DNA of 64,000 nucleotides from Kangiella geojedonensis (GCF_000981765.1 NZ_CP010975.1:1-64000); one strand, 5' to 3'. Shown: positions 23,759-32,449, counted from the stretch's first letter. Program-made: numbers and translations. Notes: generated from the sequence alone by a model not told the origin.

Positions 23759-25114
23759 ATGAATCGATATATCATATTCAGCGCACTATTGACCGTATTG
23801 TGTACGGAGGGCAATGCTGCAGCGGATATAGGGAATAAAGCGCTAGAAAGTATTAACAATAAAATTCTTAATGAATCGATAATAAAAGATAAAATAAAGC
23901 ACGATAAGGAGTTTTATAAAGAGTTGCCGAGAGAAGTGGTGGGGGAGATTAATCAAAGCTTAAACAGAATTGATGCTGTGGCGGAAACGACCATTAATCC
24001 CTTGAAGCAAGACGTTGCTGTTACCGAAATAAAAAACACCATAGGGCAAACTGTCTATGTGGAGGTTGAAGTTGAAGATGGTTGGCGTGCTATAGACAGG
24101 GAGTGGTTGATTACAGTTAACAGTGACGAGGTGAGATTGTTAGAAACGCTAGGGGCGGAGATAAAGGAGCACCAAAAATTAGATAATCTAGAGTTATTAG
24201 TCGTTAGGTTCAAGATTCCCAGTAACCAGAACGAAAAAGATATTATTGAGCAACTACCTGAGCGATTGAAGAAGCAACTGGGAAGAAATCATGTGTATGA
24301 AGCCAGTCAAAGCCATAGTAATGGGGATGATAAAGCACAGGGAAATAAAATTCTTGATAGTGTTTGCAATAAGCCCATAAAGGTTGGCATGATTGATACG
24401 GCTATAAATACTAATCACCCAACGTTTAAAGCAGTAGACATCAAGCAAAAACAGTTCATGCAAGAAGCAGTTAAAACGCCTACAGCTCATGGTACTGCAG
24501 TGGCCAGTTTACTAGCAGGAAAGGATCAGCTGACTCCCTTATTGTCTCAGGCAACCCTGTATGCCGCGTCGGTATTTTACCCTCGTAATAATTACTCGCA
24601 GGGGGCGCCATTAATTAATTTGATAAAGGCGTTAGACTGGTTAGCAGGCGAAAATGTGGAAGTCATCAATATGAGCTTAACGGGACCTGAAAATCCTATT
24701 TTAGAGGCTGCGATTAATCAGGCTTTAAAACAAGATATTACAATAGTCGCTGCGGCAGGCAATGAAGGTCCTGCTGCATCACCACGTTTTCCAGCGGCGT
24801 ATAAAGAGGTGATAGCGGCAACGGCGGTTGATAGTAACAATGATATCTACCGCTGGGCAAACCAGGGAGAGTATATAGATTTTTCAGCGTTGGGCGTTCT
24901 AGTTAAAACTGCAAGAGTAAGTAACGGCAGTAGTTATGAGTACGGTTTGGAAAGTGGAACGTCAATTGCAACGCCAGTAGTAACGGCTAAAGTGGCCTGC
25001 CAAATTGTTAAAGACAAAGCGAAGAAAACTATAATCAGCAACTTAGAATTAGAAGCTATTGATTTAGGAGAGCCTGGAAGGGATCCTGTCTATGGTTATG
25101 GTAAATTAGAATAA
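23759..25114 (+). CDS. Exported subtilase (S8 family serine peptidase)
   Basis: A 451-residue secreted peptidase. Signal peptide about 1-21 (MNRYIIFSALLTVLCTEGNA), a 170-residue charged N-terminal region likely acting as a propeptide or inhibitor, then the catalytic domain: Asp213 (VGMIDTA), His244 (AHGTAVAS), oxyanion Asn335 (AAAGNEG) and Ser402 (SGTSIATP). No C-terminal sorting domain is visible; the protein ends soon after the fold. It is divergent from the ECF operon and shares its promoter motif, so it is probably a member of that regulon. Confidence 0.9.
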   Translation: MNRYIIFSALLTVLCTEGNAAADIGNKALESINNKILNESIIKDKIKHDKEFYKELPREVVGEINQSLNRIDAVAETTINPLKQDVAVTEIKNTIGQTVYVEVEVEDGWRAIDREWLITVNSDEVRLLETLGAEIKEHQKLDNLELLVVRFKIPSNQNEKDIIEQLPERLKKQLGRNHVYEASQSHSNGDDKAQGNKILDSVCNKPIKVGMIDTAINTNHPTFKAVDIKQKQFMQEAVKTPTAHGTAVASLLAGKDQLTPLLSQATLYAASVFYPRNNYSQGAPLINLIKALDWLAGENVEVINMSLTGPENPILEAAINQALKQDITIVAAAGNEGPAASPRFPAAYKEVIAATAVDSNNDIYRWANQGEYIDFSALGVLVKTARVSNGSSYEYGLESGTSIATPVVTAKVACQIVKDKAKKTIISNLELEAIDLGEPGRDPVYGYGKLE

Positions 25115-25158
25115 AAAAGCATCCTTGCTAAAGGGGAAGTCTCCATAATTGACTCTGT

Positions 25159-26055
25159 TTATAGCTCTACCTTGAAAAGTAGACTAATTTCATTAGCACT
25201 ATAATCAGCTGATTCAAAGTTAGAGCTTGATTCAGTACTTTCTAACTGAGTGGCCAATGCAAACTTTGGCGTAAAATAGTAATCCCAAGCTAAGCGAAAA
25301 GTGTTACGACTATCCTCTCTAACTTGGCCAATGTCTGGGAGTTGCGCTTGATACTGTCGATCAAAATAACGCCAATGTAGTTGTAATCGGTGATTATCAT
25401 TAGCGCCAAATTTACTGGATAAAGTTGCACGATAGTTGTCACCGTCATAACTGTATTCTGCCGAACTAGCAGCTTCCTCGTCCGCAGAGTAACCTATGGA
25501 AAAGAAACTTTTTCCTTGGTTGAAGAAAAAATAAGCATCAAGCCCTAGAGCATCGTTGGTAGCATCACGCTCTGGAATAGAATCAAATGTTTTATCAATG
25601 GTTATAGCTTCAGCTCGAACGAAAATACTGTTGTTAAATAATTTGGAGAGATAAAAACTGTCGCGACTCATATCTAAAAAGTTGTCACCGGCTAGTTCAG
25701 CATTAATGTCATGATGACTAGCACCGACTGTAAGAACAGTAAAGTCGTAAGCAATATCACCAAATAGACGATGGACTCTTAAATCAAAGTCGTCACTGTC
25801 TTGGTAATCTGTATCAGACAAATTATAACCTGCCTGGACGTTTAAGTTGTCCGCAACAATCCAGTCGCCGCTTACATCTAAAGATAAATATCGAGCTGTA
25901 TCACCATTGTTGTTAAGCTGATCAATTTCTTCTACGACCAACTCTGAGTTGTAAACGATCCCGGCTTCGGCAGTAAGCTCATACTCTGACTGAATATCTG
26001 CCAGAGCTGCATGACTAACAGCCAATATCGGTAAAGGTAACAAAAGCTTTTTCAT
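25159..26055 (-). CDS. Outer-membrane beta-barrel-like protein, unknown function
   Basis: A 298-residue exported protein: signal peptide MKKLLLPLPILAVSHAALA, then nearly continuous short amphipathic strands with alternating aromatic and polar residues (for example FFSIGYSADE, HRLQLHWRYFDRQY, TFRLAWDYYF). This is the look of a 12-14-strand outer membrane barrel, resembling surface-lipoprotein assembly modifier (DUF560/Slam) barrels, but the terminal residue is Leu rather than Phe or Trp. It is downstream of the Ala/Ser-rich gene, separated by an intrinsic terminator. Confidence 0.7.
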   Translation of the reverse strand: MKKLLLPLPILAVSHAALADIQSEYELTAEAGIVYNSELVVEEIDQLNNNGDTARYLSLDVSGDWIVADNLNVQAGYNLSDTDYQDSDDFDLRVHRLFGDIAYDFTVLTVGASHHDINAELAGDNFLDMSRDSFYLSKLFNNSIFVRAEAITIDKTFDSIPERDATNDALGLDAYFFFNQGKSFFSIGYSADEEAASSAEYSYDGDNYRATLSSKFGANDNHRLQLHWRYFDRQYQAQLPDIGQVREDSRNTFRLAWDYYFTPKFALATQLESTESSSNFESADYSANEISLLFKVEL

Positions 26056-26073
26056 GAATAGCTCCTTTGGGAC

Positions 26074-26101
26074 AAAGAAAGAGGCCAGATGAGCTGGCCT
26101 C
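26074..26101 (-). terminator. Intrinsic terminator/attenuator between the Ala/Ser-rich gene and the barrel gene
   Basis: On the minus strand GAGGCCAG and CTGGCCTC form an eight-base stem with a five-base loop followed by TTTCTTTG. It lies after the Ala/Ser-rich gene and before the barrel gene, whose ATG is at 26055. Partial read-through would give much more of the first product than of the second. Confidence 0.75.
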
Positions 26102-26112
26102 AGAATTAAACA

Positions 26113-26946
26113 TTATTGATCGATAGGTAAGCGATCTTTAATACTATCGATGATGTTTTCATCAACTGCATCTTTCACTGAAGTGCTAATTTCAGCACCG
26201 ATTGCAGATTCAACATTAGCTTCTACTGATTTATTGACGCTGGTTGAAACTTCGGCATTGATTGACGCGTCAGCCGAAACATCAGTGTTTTGATTAACAT
26301 TTGACAAGGTGTCATTTGCCGTTTCCAAAGCGCTAGAGGCAGCATTAACCCCTGCGGTGGCAGCTTGATTAGCATTTGTGCTGGCGCTTTGAGTAGCTTC
26401 AGTAGCGACAGAAAGAGTACTCGTAGTATTTTGCTCTAGGCTACTTTCTGCATTGCCTTCGGCACGCCCTTCTGTGCTAGCTTCATTATTATCTTCAGCA
26501 GCGTTACTATCATCGCCTGCTGATTCCATCGCTCCACTATTATTGCTTGCTTCTATAGCGGTATCCAAACCAAGAGAAGCTGCTGTATTTGCTTTACCTG
26601 AAGTATTATTGGTTGCATTGGCGACGGTGTTTACTCCTGATTGGCCTTCAGCTTGAACAGAGCTATTGATATCTGTTGCTTGCTCTTGGGTTTCATTTTG
26701 CGCTGTATCGCCCGTTGAGATAACCGTTGCTTGTGCCTGTGATGCTGCTTCAGATGAAGCTGTAACGCCAGACTGAGCTGTCTGATTTGCCTGTGCCGTA
26801 GTTGATTGAGTTGTTTGGGTAGCCGTTGAAACATCCACTGAGGATGAGGTGTTGGCCTCTGCGTCAGCACCTGCCTCTGCAGATAGAGTGACTTGGCTTG
26901 TAAGTGCTAATGCAGCGAAAATAGTAGAATACTTAAAAATTGTCAT
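26113..26946 (-). CDS. Exported acidic Ala/Ser/Thr/Asn-rich low-complexity protein
   Basis: A 277-residue protein with a signal peptide (cleavage probably after LSA at 21-23). The mature part has no Phe, Tyr, Trp, His or Cys and only a few Lys/Arg, and is strongly acidic. It contains loose repeats around GV (60-61, 104-105, 199-200) and a clear tandem 20-residue repeat at 229-248 and 249-268 sharing AE(V/I)STSV. The codon usage keeps a long open frame and the signal is good, so it is a real gene. No family recognised; the composition suggests an extended, matrix or surface protein. Confidence 0.75.
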   Translation of the reverse strand: MTIFKYSTIFAALALTSQVTLSAEAGADAEANTSSSVDVSTATQTTQSTTAQANQTAQSGVTASSEAASQAQATVISTGDTAQNETQEQATDINSSVQAEGQSGVNTVANATNNTSGKANTAASLGLDTAIEASNNSGAMESAGDDSNAAEDNNEASTEGRAEGNAESSLEQNTTSTLSVATEATQSASTNANQAATAGVNAASSALETANDTLSNVNQNTDVSADASINAEVSTSVNKSVEANVESAIGAEISTSVKDAVDENIIDSIKDRLPIDQ

Positions 26947-27039
26947 AATAGACCTCTCTGTTATTTATTCGACATTCGCAAAGGTGACGGCTGAGGAGAG
27001 GTATTTATTCAAAGAGGTAGTGAAAAATGTGAACTGGTT

Positions 27040-28560
27040 CTAAGGAAGTTGAGCCAGATAGCGCTCCATTTTTCGATAGCTCAGCGTTTCACTGATGTGC
27101 TTGGGTTCTATTAAGGGAGATTGCTCGAGATCAGCTATAGACCGAGATACCTTTAAAATACGGTGGTACGATCGTGCTGATAAGTTAAGTCGAGTTAACG
27201 CTTGGGTCAGTAATTCTTTGGAGCCTTTACCAAGCGCACAATATTCATCAACTTCAGAAGCTTCTAATTGACCGTTAAGTTTGCCTTGGCGATCGAGCTG
27301 ATACTTTTGACTGGCTTTGACTTCCTGTCGGATATCATTGCTGCTACGTTGTGTTTGTTTTCTACCGTTTAACAGTTCATCTTGGGAAAGTAGCGGGACT
27401 TCGACCTGCATATCGATACGATCTAACAAAGGCCCTGAAATCTTACTCAAGTAGCGACGAATATTATCCGGTGTGCATCGACAGTGCTGTTTAGTATTAC
27501 CAAAGTGACCACAAGGGCAGGGGTTGGTCGCGGCTAACAATAAAAAGTCAGCAGGGTATTCCGCTTGATGGTCAGCCCGAGAAATAGTGACACGGCCTGT
27601 CTCGAGCGGTTCGCGTAAATTATCCAAAACTTGTCGAGAAAACTCAGTAAGCTCATCAAGAAACAGCACGCCTTTATGAGCAAGACTAATTTCTCCAGGC
27701 TTCGGATGACTGCCACCCCCGATAAGTGCGGGAGCTGAACAAGAATGGTGAGGATCCCTATACTTGCGAGTGAAAAACTGTTGAGCGTCAAAGCCTAGGT
27801 GGCTGACCGAATAGATCGATGCTGATTCTTTTGCCTCGGTTTCTGACATTGAAGACAGAATGGTCGGCATTCTAGAGGCCAGCATGCTTTTGCCTGTGCC
27901 AGGCGGACCGATAAACATTAAATGATGCTTGCCACTGGCCGCAATCGTCATGGCGCGTTTAGCAGACTCCTGCGCAATAACGTCAGACATATCCACAGAA
28001 AAGTGATGACCATTCAATGAGGCATTTGAGCGGCAATCTGATAATGGCTGGTTGTAGCTCAGGCTGTGGCATACCTGTAATAAATGCTCCGCAAATTGTG
28101 AGCGATTAGAAGGAACTAAACCGGCTTCGTCAGCATTATCTTTCGGAACAACGAGTGTTCGTGTTGCTTCAGTGCAAGCTAATGCGACGGGCAGGGCGCC
28201 TTTAACAGGGCGTAACTCCCCTGTTAAAGCCAGCTCACCGATAAATTCAAACTTGGATAATTGTTCTGCGGGTATTTGTTCTGATGCCGCCAAAATCCCC
28301 AAAGCAATCGGTAGGTCAAAGCGACCGCCGTCTTTGGGCAAGTCAGCAGGCGCAAGGTTAATGGTGATACGCCGAGCGGGAAACTCGAAGTTAGAATTGA
28401 TAATAGCACTACGAACCCGATCCTTACTTTCTTTAACAGCTGCTTCCGGTAAGCCAACAATGTTCAAACTCGGTAAACCATGAGACAGGTGTACTTCAAC
28501 CGTAACTAACGGCGCCTCGATCCCCATTCCCGCGCGGGAAAAAACTACAGCGAGTGACAT
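27040..28560 (-). CDS. yifB: YifB-family Mg-chelatase-like AAA+ ATPase (ComM-like)
   Basis: A 506-residue protein with an N-terminal Lon-like domain (GLPSLNIVGLPEAAVKESKD), a Mg-chelatase AAA+ domain with Walker A GPPGTGKS and Walker B GVLFLDE, and a zinc-like Cys set CPCGHFG...CRC. The family includes ComM, a hexameric branch-migration helicase used in natural transformation. Length is standard. The ribosome site AAGGA just before the ATG can pair with an upstream TTGTCCTT. Confidence 0.93.
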   Translation of the reverse strand: MSLAVVFSRAGMGIEAPLVTVEVHLSHGLPSLNIVGLPEAAVKESKDRVRSAIINSNFEFPARRITINLAPADLPKDGGRFDLPIALGILAASEQIPAEQLSKFEFIGELALTGELRPVKGALPVALACTEATRTLVVPKDNADEAGLVPSNRSQFAEHLLQVCHSLSYNQPLSDCRSNASLNGHHFSVDMSDVIAQESAKRAMTIAASGKHHLMFIGPPGTGKSMLASRMPTILSSMSETEAKESASIYSVSHLGFDAQQFFTRKYRDPHHSCSAPALIGGGSHPKPGEISLAHKGVLFLDELTEFSRQVLDNLREPLETGRVTISRADHQAEYPADFLLLAATNPCPCGHFGNTKQHCRCTPDNIRRYLSKISGPLLDRIDMQVEVPLLSQDELLNGRKQTQRSSNDIRQEVKASQKYQLDRQGKLNGQLEASEVDEYCALGKGSKELLTQALTRLNLSARSYHRILKVSRSIADLEQSPLIEPKHISETLSYRKMERYLAQLP

Positions 28561-28563
28561 TCC

Positions 28564-28615
28564 TTGTCCTTGATACTAATAATAAGTGGAATATAAAGAT
28601 TAAATATAAGGACAA
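28564..28615 (-). promoter_or_regulatory. Inverted repeat covering the yifB ribosome-binding site
   Basis: TTGTCCTT (28564-28571) and AAGGACAA (28608-28615) are perfect eight-base complements. On the yifB mRNA the copy nearest the ATG contains the AAGGA ribosome site, so pairing would hide it. The loop is 36 bases and AT-rich. Confidence 0.4.
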
Positions 28616-28839
28616 ACATATATATTATCTTAAAAGCTTGTAAGAAATGGCTGAAAAAATTGTACGAGCGGTGAATAAAACTTGTACTAACACTGATAAG
28701 TATTAAAGTAAAAATTGAGCAGTGAGTATATAACACAAAATTTAAAGGTCTAGGTAATCTAGGTACGGGCTTAATTAAGAAGTGTTATACCGTGAAGATG
28801 GAGCTCATACACATATAGCAAAGTGGAAAAGGAGATACT

Positions 28840-29466
28840 ATGAAAAACAATGGATGGAATTTGTTAGAAATGTGCAAAGTAGAATTAAGTAAAGTGCAAA
28901 AACTGGCTTTGCAACGAATACAAGAGGAAGATGAGGAGATAATTACTTTCTTAGCGAAAAAAATAGACAAGGAATGCGGTAATAAGCGTAATGATGAATA
29001 TTACCAAAAGGGCTGCTTCGCTCTTAAGCAGTATTATGCTACAGCTGTGTTGGATCCAATACATGTCCATGCAATTTCATCAGAGTTGGATAACTTCTGG
29101 CACGCGCACATACTGGATACGGTGAGCTATAATATGCTTTGCGAAGATTTGGGAGTTTACATGCATCATGATCCTTTAAACCCCGAAGATAAGTCAAAGT
29201 ATGACGAGGTATTGAGTGCGTATAAATACACTAGAGAAACGGTGTTGGAGAAGTTGTTTGGCGAGGAGAATCTAGACTCGCACTTTCACCCTGTTGAGAC
29301 CAGAGCGGTCTGCTTGCACGACGTGGATAGGATAAAAGCAGATGTTTTATTGAATGACTCTCCTTTCAATGAAAATACAGAAATGCTAAAGATAAAGTCT
29401 AAATATGGTCACAGAGCAAGAAGGTCAGAACTTCTTCACTCTTTGACTAAAAAAGTACCCTACTAA
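28840..29466 (+). CDS. GRDP-like protein (glycine-rich domain-containing protein-like family)
   Basis: A 208-residue soluble protein without signal peptide. The central HAISSELDNFWHAHILDTVSYN...CEDLGVYMHHDP matches the conserved block of the GRDP-like (PF07173-type) family, known from plants, fungi and some bacteria; the conserved His and Trp look like a metal or catalytic site, but the activity is unknown. GGAG lies before the ATG. The gene is monocistronic and has AT-rich flanks. The assignment rests on this motif alone. Confidence 0.7.
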   Translation: MKNNGWNLLEMCKVELSKVQKLALQRIQEEDEEIITFLAKKIDKECGNKRNDEYYQKGCFALKQYYATAVLDPIHVHAISSELDNFWHAHILDTVSYNMLCEDLGVYMHHDPLNPEDKSKYDEVLSAYKYTRETVLEKLFGEENLDSHFHPVETRAVCLHDVDRIKADVLLNDSPFNENTEMLKIKSKYGHRARRSELLHSLTKKVPY

Positions 29467-29474
29467 AAAGCGCT

Positions 29475-29526
29475 CAGGGTTAGAATCTGTTAAGTTTTAA
29501 TTCTATGGTTTTAACCCTGCTTTATT
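29475..29526 (+). terminator. Hairpin after the GRDP-like gene
   Basis: CAGGGTTA pairs with TAACCCTG (29512-29519), with an inner AGAAT/ATTCT pairing, followed by CTTTATT. A plausible but imperfect rho-independent terminator. Confidence 0.5.
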
Positions 29527-29638
29527 ATCCGAATGTATTAGGACTAGACTCTGCCCTCAATTATCTGACGCCAATTATTAGTTAGTGGTCAATATAACTC
29601 CCTGCTGATATCTGTGCTTCTAGTGCTAGACTAGGAGA

Positions 29639-30061
29639 ATGGATAAGACGTTCCTATTTCAAATACTTGCTGATGTGACTTTATTACTGCATGTTATCGT
29701 GGTGTTATTTGTCGTTATTGGTTTAGTGTTGATCATTATTGGAAATTTGCTCCACTGGAGTTGGGTGAACTCGTTATGGTTTCGCTTAGCTCACTTAGTG
29801 ATTATATTATTGGTGGTAGCAGAAGCTTGGCTGGGATTTACTTGTCCGTTAACAACCTTAGAGCTATGGTTTAGAGACATGGCCGAGGACGATACTTATG
29901 CTGGTGGATTTATAGCGTATTGGTTACAACAATTGTTATATTGGGATTTTCCAAGCTGGGTATTTACAACCCTGTATACGGTGTTTGCAATTTTGGTGGT
30001 CGGTATCTGGATCCTATATCCGCCTGGGATACAAAATAAAGAGCAAAATAGTGAGTCATAA
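29639..30061 (+). CDS. DUF2784 membrane protein
   Basis: A 140-residue protein with four hydrophobic helices and the family pattern ADVTLLLHVIVVLFVV, the AWLGFTCPLTTLE block and PSWVFTTLYTVF, ending in YPP. Function unknown. AGGAG lies very close to the ATG. It is followed by a GNAT gene one base after its stop. Confidence 0.82.
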   Translation: MDKTFLFQILADVTLLLHVIVVLFVVIGLVLIIIGNLLHWSWVNSLWFRLAHLVIILLVVAEAWLGFTCPLTTLELWFRDMAEDDTYAGGFIAYWLQQLLYWDFPSWVFTTLYTVFAILVVGIWILYPPGIQNKEQNSES

Positions 30062-30062
30062 A

Positions 30063-30581
30063 ATGACTATAAGGTCGGTTTTAAAAAAGGAGAAACAGGT
30101 TTTAGGGAAGTTGATGGTCGAGGTTTATTCTAGCCTGCCTGGATTTCCTACACCGGATGAGCAGCCTGAATACTATAAGATGCTAGCGAATGTTGCTGAT
30201 CTTGCTGATAGCTCGAATACTGAGGTCTTGGTGGCAGTTAGTGGAGAGAAAATATTGGGTGGTGTGGTGTATTTTTCGGACATGGCTCAGTATGGCTCTG
30301 GTGGAACGGCTACCCAACAAAAAAATGCCTCAGGATTTCGTTTGTTAGCTGTAAGTGAAGAAGCTCGTGGATTGGGTGTAGGCAAAGCACTGACAAATTA
30401 CTGTATAGGAAAAGCGAAAACAGACGGTAATAAAGAATTAATTATCCATACCACAGAAGCCATGAAGCTGGCTTGGGGTATGTATGAAAAGCTAGGTTTC
30501 AAGCGATCAATGGATTTAGATTTTCTACAAAAGGGGTTCCCAGTCTTCGGCTTTAGACTCTCGCTACAGTCGCATATATAG
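30063..30581 (+). CDS. GNAT-family N-acetyltransferase
   Basis: From the ATG at 30063 the protein has 172 residues: N-terminal TIRSVLKKE, then the acetyl-CoA motif A FRLLAVSEEARGLGVGKALTNY (R-x-x-G-x-G/A loop present) and MYEKLGFKR. The substrate cannot be predicted. Translation from an upstream in-frame codon (29985) would run through the preceding gene and is unlikely. It is coupled to the DUF2784 gene. Confidence 0.83.
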   Translation: MTIRSVLKKEKQVLGKLMVEVYSSLPGFPTPDEQPEYYKMLANVADLADSSNTEVLVAVSGEKILGGVVYFSDMAQYGSGGTATQQKNASGFRLLAVSEEARGLGVGKALTNYCIGKAKTDGNKELIIHTTEAMKLAWGMYEKLGFKRSMDLDFLQKGFPVFGFRLSLQSHI

Positions 30582-30655
30582 TTGTTTTAATTGTCTTTTT
30601 TTAGCGATTAATATAACGTTATCAAAGCGATAACTTATATAATGCAGAGGTAAAG

Positions 30656-31201
30656 ATGACAATAAAAGATAATAGCCAACGTTATGGACAGGTCAGTCGT
30701 TTACTGCACTGGGCAATGGCTCTGTTGATTTTGTGGCAATTTATGAGCGCAGGAGCACACTTCCTTTTTGATGAAACCGCGGTTGAGGCATTTTTCTGGC
30801 CAACTCACAAGCCTGTAGGTTTCTTAATATTAATTCTCGCAGTCATTCGTGTCATCTGGGCGTTAGTGAATGTCGTTAATAGACCAAAAGCCGTTACACT
30901 GATTTCTAAGTTGGGTCATATCAGTCTATACCTACTTTTATTAGCTATCCCTATCGTAGCTTTACTACGACAGTATGGTTCTGGACGCTCGTTTGAGCCA
31001 TTCGGGATACCTGTATTTTCTGGTTTCGAAGGTGAAAAAATAAAGTGGATGACGGATCTTGGAAGTAATTTTCACAGCACCTTAGGCTGGATCTTGTTAG
31101 CGCTTATTGTTGGGCATATTGCTATGGCGGTATGGCATCGAAAGAGTAAAAACCAACAAGACGTATTGCCCAGAATGTGGGGAAAAAGTCATAAGGGGTA
31201 A
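30656..31201 (+). CDS. Cytochrome b561-type membrane protein
   Basis: A 181-residue four-helix membrane protein with conserved histidines for two b hemes: LLHWAMALLILWQF, PTHKPVGFL, LGHISLYLL and HSTLGWILLALIVGH. This is the CybB/YceJ-like di-heme b561 family that passes electrons between quinol and periplasmic partners, including superoxide. No partner gene is adjacent, so the electron donor is unknown. Confidence 0.88.
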   Translation: MTIKDNSQRYGQVSRLLHWAMALLILWQFMSAGAHFLFDETAVEAFFWPTHKPVGFLILILAVIRVIWALVNVVNRPKAVTLISKLGHISLYLLLLAIPIVALLRQYGSGRSFEPFGIPVFSGFEGEKIKWMTDLGSNFHSTLGWILLALIVGHIAMAVWHRKSKNQQDVLPRMWGKSHKG

Positions 31202-31264
31202 CTAGAAAGAAAAGATGGATCCCCTTATCATGATGGCAAGCTTATCATTCACTTGGAGTATTAC

Positions 31265-32449
31265 TTGAAAGCTATTGTTGGTGCACTTGGCGCTTTATGT
31301 ATGCTGACCTTATCAATACCGGTTAACGCTGCCGCAGAAACCGTTAGCATAGCGGTAACCAGTACAGACTGGGCATTGTTGATTGTTTATATTCTTGTGG
31401 CGTTATTGTTCTCATTTGTATGCTCTATCGCTGAGGCAGTTTTATTAAGTATTACGCCGTCCTACATCGAGCACTTGCAACAAGAGCAACCAAAGCGTGC
31501 TGCGTTGTTAAAAAAGTTACGTTTGGATAATGTCGATCGTTCATTAGCAGCGATTTTAACCTTAAATACCATCGCGCATACCGTAGGCGCGATCGCGGCT
31601 GGGGCGAAAGCAACGGTGGTATTCGGTAATACCTGGATTGGTTTGTTTTCTGCTTTAATGACATTAGCCATCTTATTCTTTTCAGAAATCATTCCCAAAA
31701 CCATTGGGGCCGTCTATTGGGAAAAGTTAGCGCCCGTTACCGCTGTATTTGTACGCTGGCTAACCAAGGTTTTATACCCTTTAATTTGGGTATCAGAAGG
31801 ATTGACGAAGCTTATCTCTAAAGGCAAACAGCAACACATTTTTAGCCGAGAAGAATTTTTAGCAATGGCAGGTTTAGGTAAGAAAACGGGCGACATTGAT
31901 GAACATGAATCACGAATCATTGATAACTTATTTCGATTAGGCTCATTAAAGGCAAAAGATATTATGACGCCACGTCGAGTTGTTCATTACCTACAAGAGA
32001 ACGACAAAATTAATGATGTGTTCGATCATGTCGTCAGCACCAAGTTTTCAAGAATTCCGGTATACAGTCAGGACATTGATGATATTACTGCTTTCGTGCT
32101 GAAAGATGACGTTCTGATGGCTCAAGCCCAAGGCCAAGAGAATTGGGAGCTAAAACAATTACAACGTGAAATGATTTGTGTATTGGATGAAATGACTTTG
32201 CCGAACCTACTCGAAACCTTACTTAACCAGCGACAGCACATTGCTTTAGTGGTGGATGAGTATGGTGATACGCGAGGTCTGGTCACTTTAGAGGATTTAG
32301 TAGAAACCTTGCTCGGGATGGAAATCATGGATGAAGTCGATGAGGTCCGAGACATGCAAAAGCTGGCCAGAGAACAATGGCTACAGCGTGCCCAGAAAAG
32401 GGGGCTCTTGGTTGATGAGTTAGAAGAGAAAAAAGAGAGTGATGAATAA
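31265..32449 (+). CDS. CNNM/CorB-type membrane protein (DUF21 plus CBS pair)
   Basis: The protein of about 394 residues has three or four N-terminal helices of the DUF21 domain (SFVCSIAEAVLLSITPSYIE, FSEIIPKTIG) followed by a CBS pair with IMTPRRVV and FSRIPVYSQ and a third CBS-like unit LVVDEYGDTRGLVTLEDLVETLLG. The C-terminal CorC/HlyC domain is absent. These proteins are Mg2+ transporters or their regulators. I prefer the TTG at 31265 as start, since GGAG sits six bases before it and the product begins with an export-like helix; TTG at 31253 is the alternative. Confidence 0.85.
   Translation: MKAIVGALGALCMLTLSIPVNAAAETVSIAVTSTDWALLIVYILVALLFSFVCSIAEAVLLSITPSYIEHLQQEQPKRAALLKKLRLDNVDRSLAAILTLNTIAHTVGAIAAGAKATVVFGNTWIGLFSALMTLAILFFSEIIPKTIGAVYWEKLAPVTAVFVRWLTKVLYPLIWVSEGLTKLISKGKQQHIFSREEFLAMAGLGKKTGDIDEHESRIIDNLFRLGSLKAKDIMTPRRVVHYLQENDKINDVFDHVVSTKFSRIPVYSQDIDDITAFVLKDDVLMAQAQGQENWELKQLQREMICVLDEMTLPNLLETLLNQRQHIALVVDEYGDTRGLVTLEDLVETLLGMEIMDEVDEVRDMQKLAREQWLQRAQKRGLLVDELEEKKESDE

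Noticed and set aside
26453-26656. Plus-strand frame opposite the Ala/Ser-rich gene
   Set aside because: It is the antisense shadow of a repetitive low-complexity gene and has no ribosome site.
28545-28736. 63-residue minus-strand frame with hydrophobic stretch before yifB
   Set aside because: It runs through the AT-rich leader of yifB in another frame, has no ribosome site and overlaps the yifB start; most likely a chance frame.
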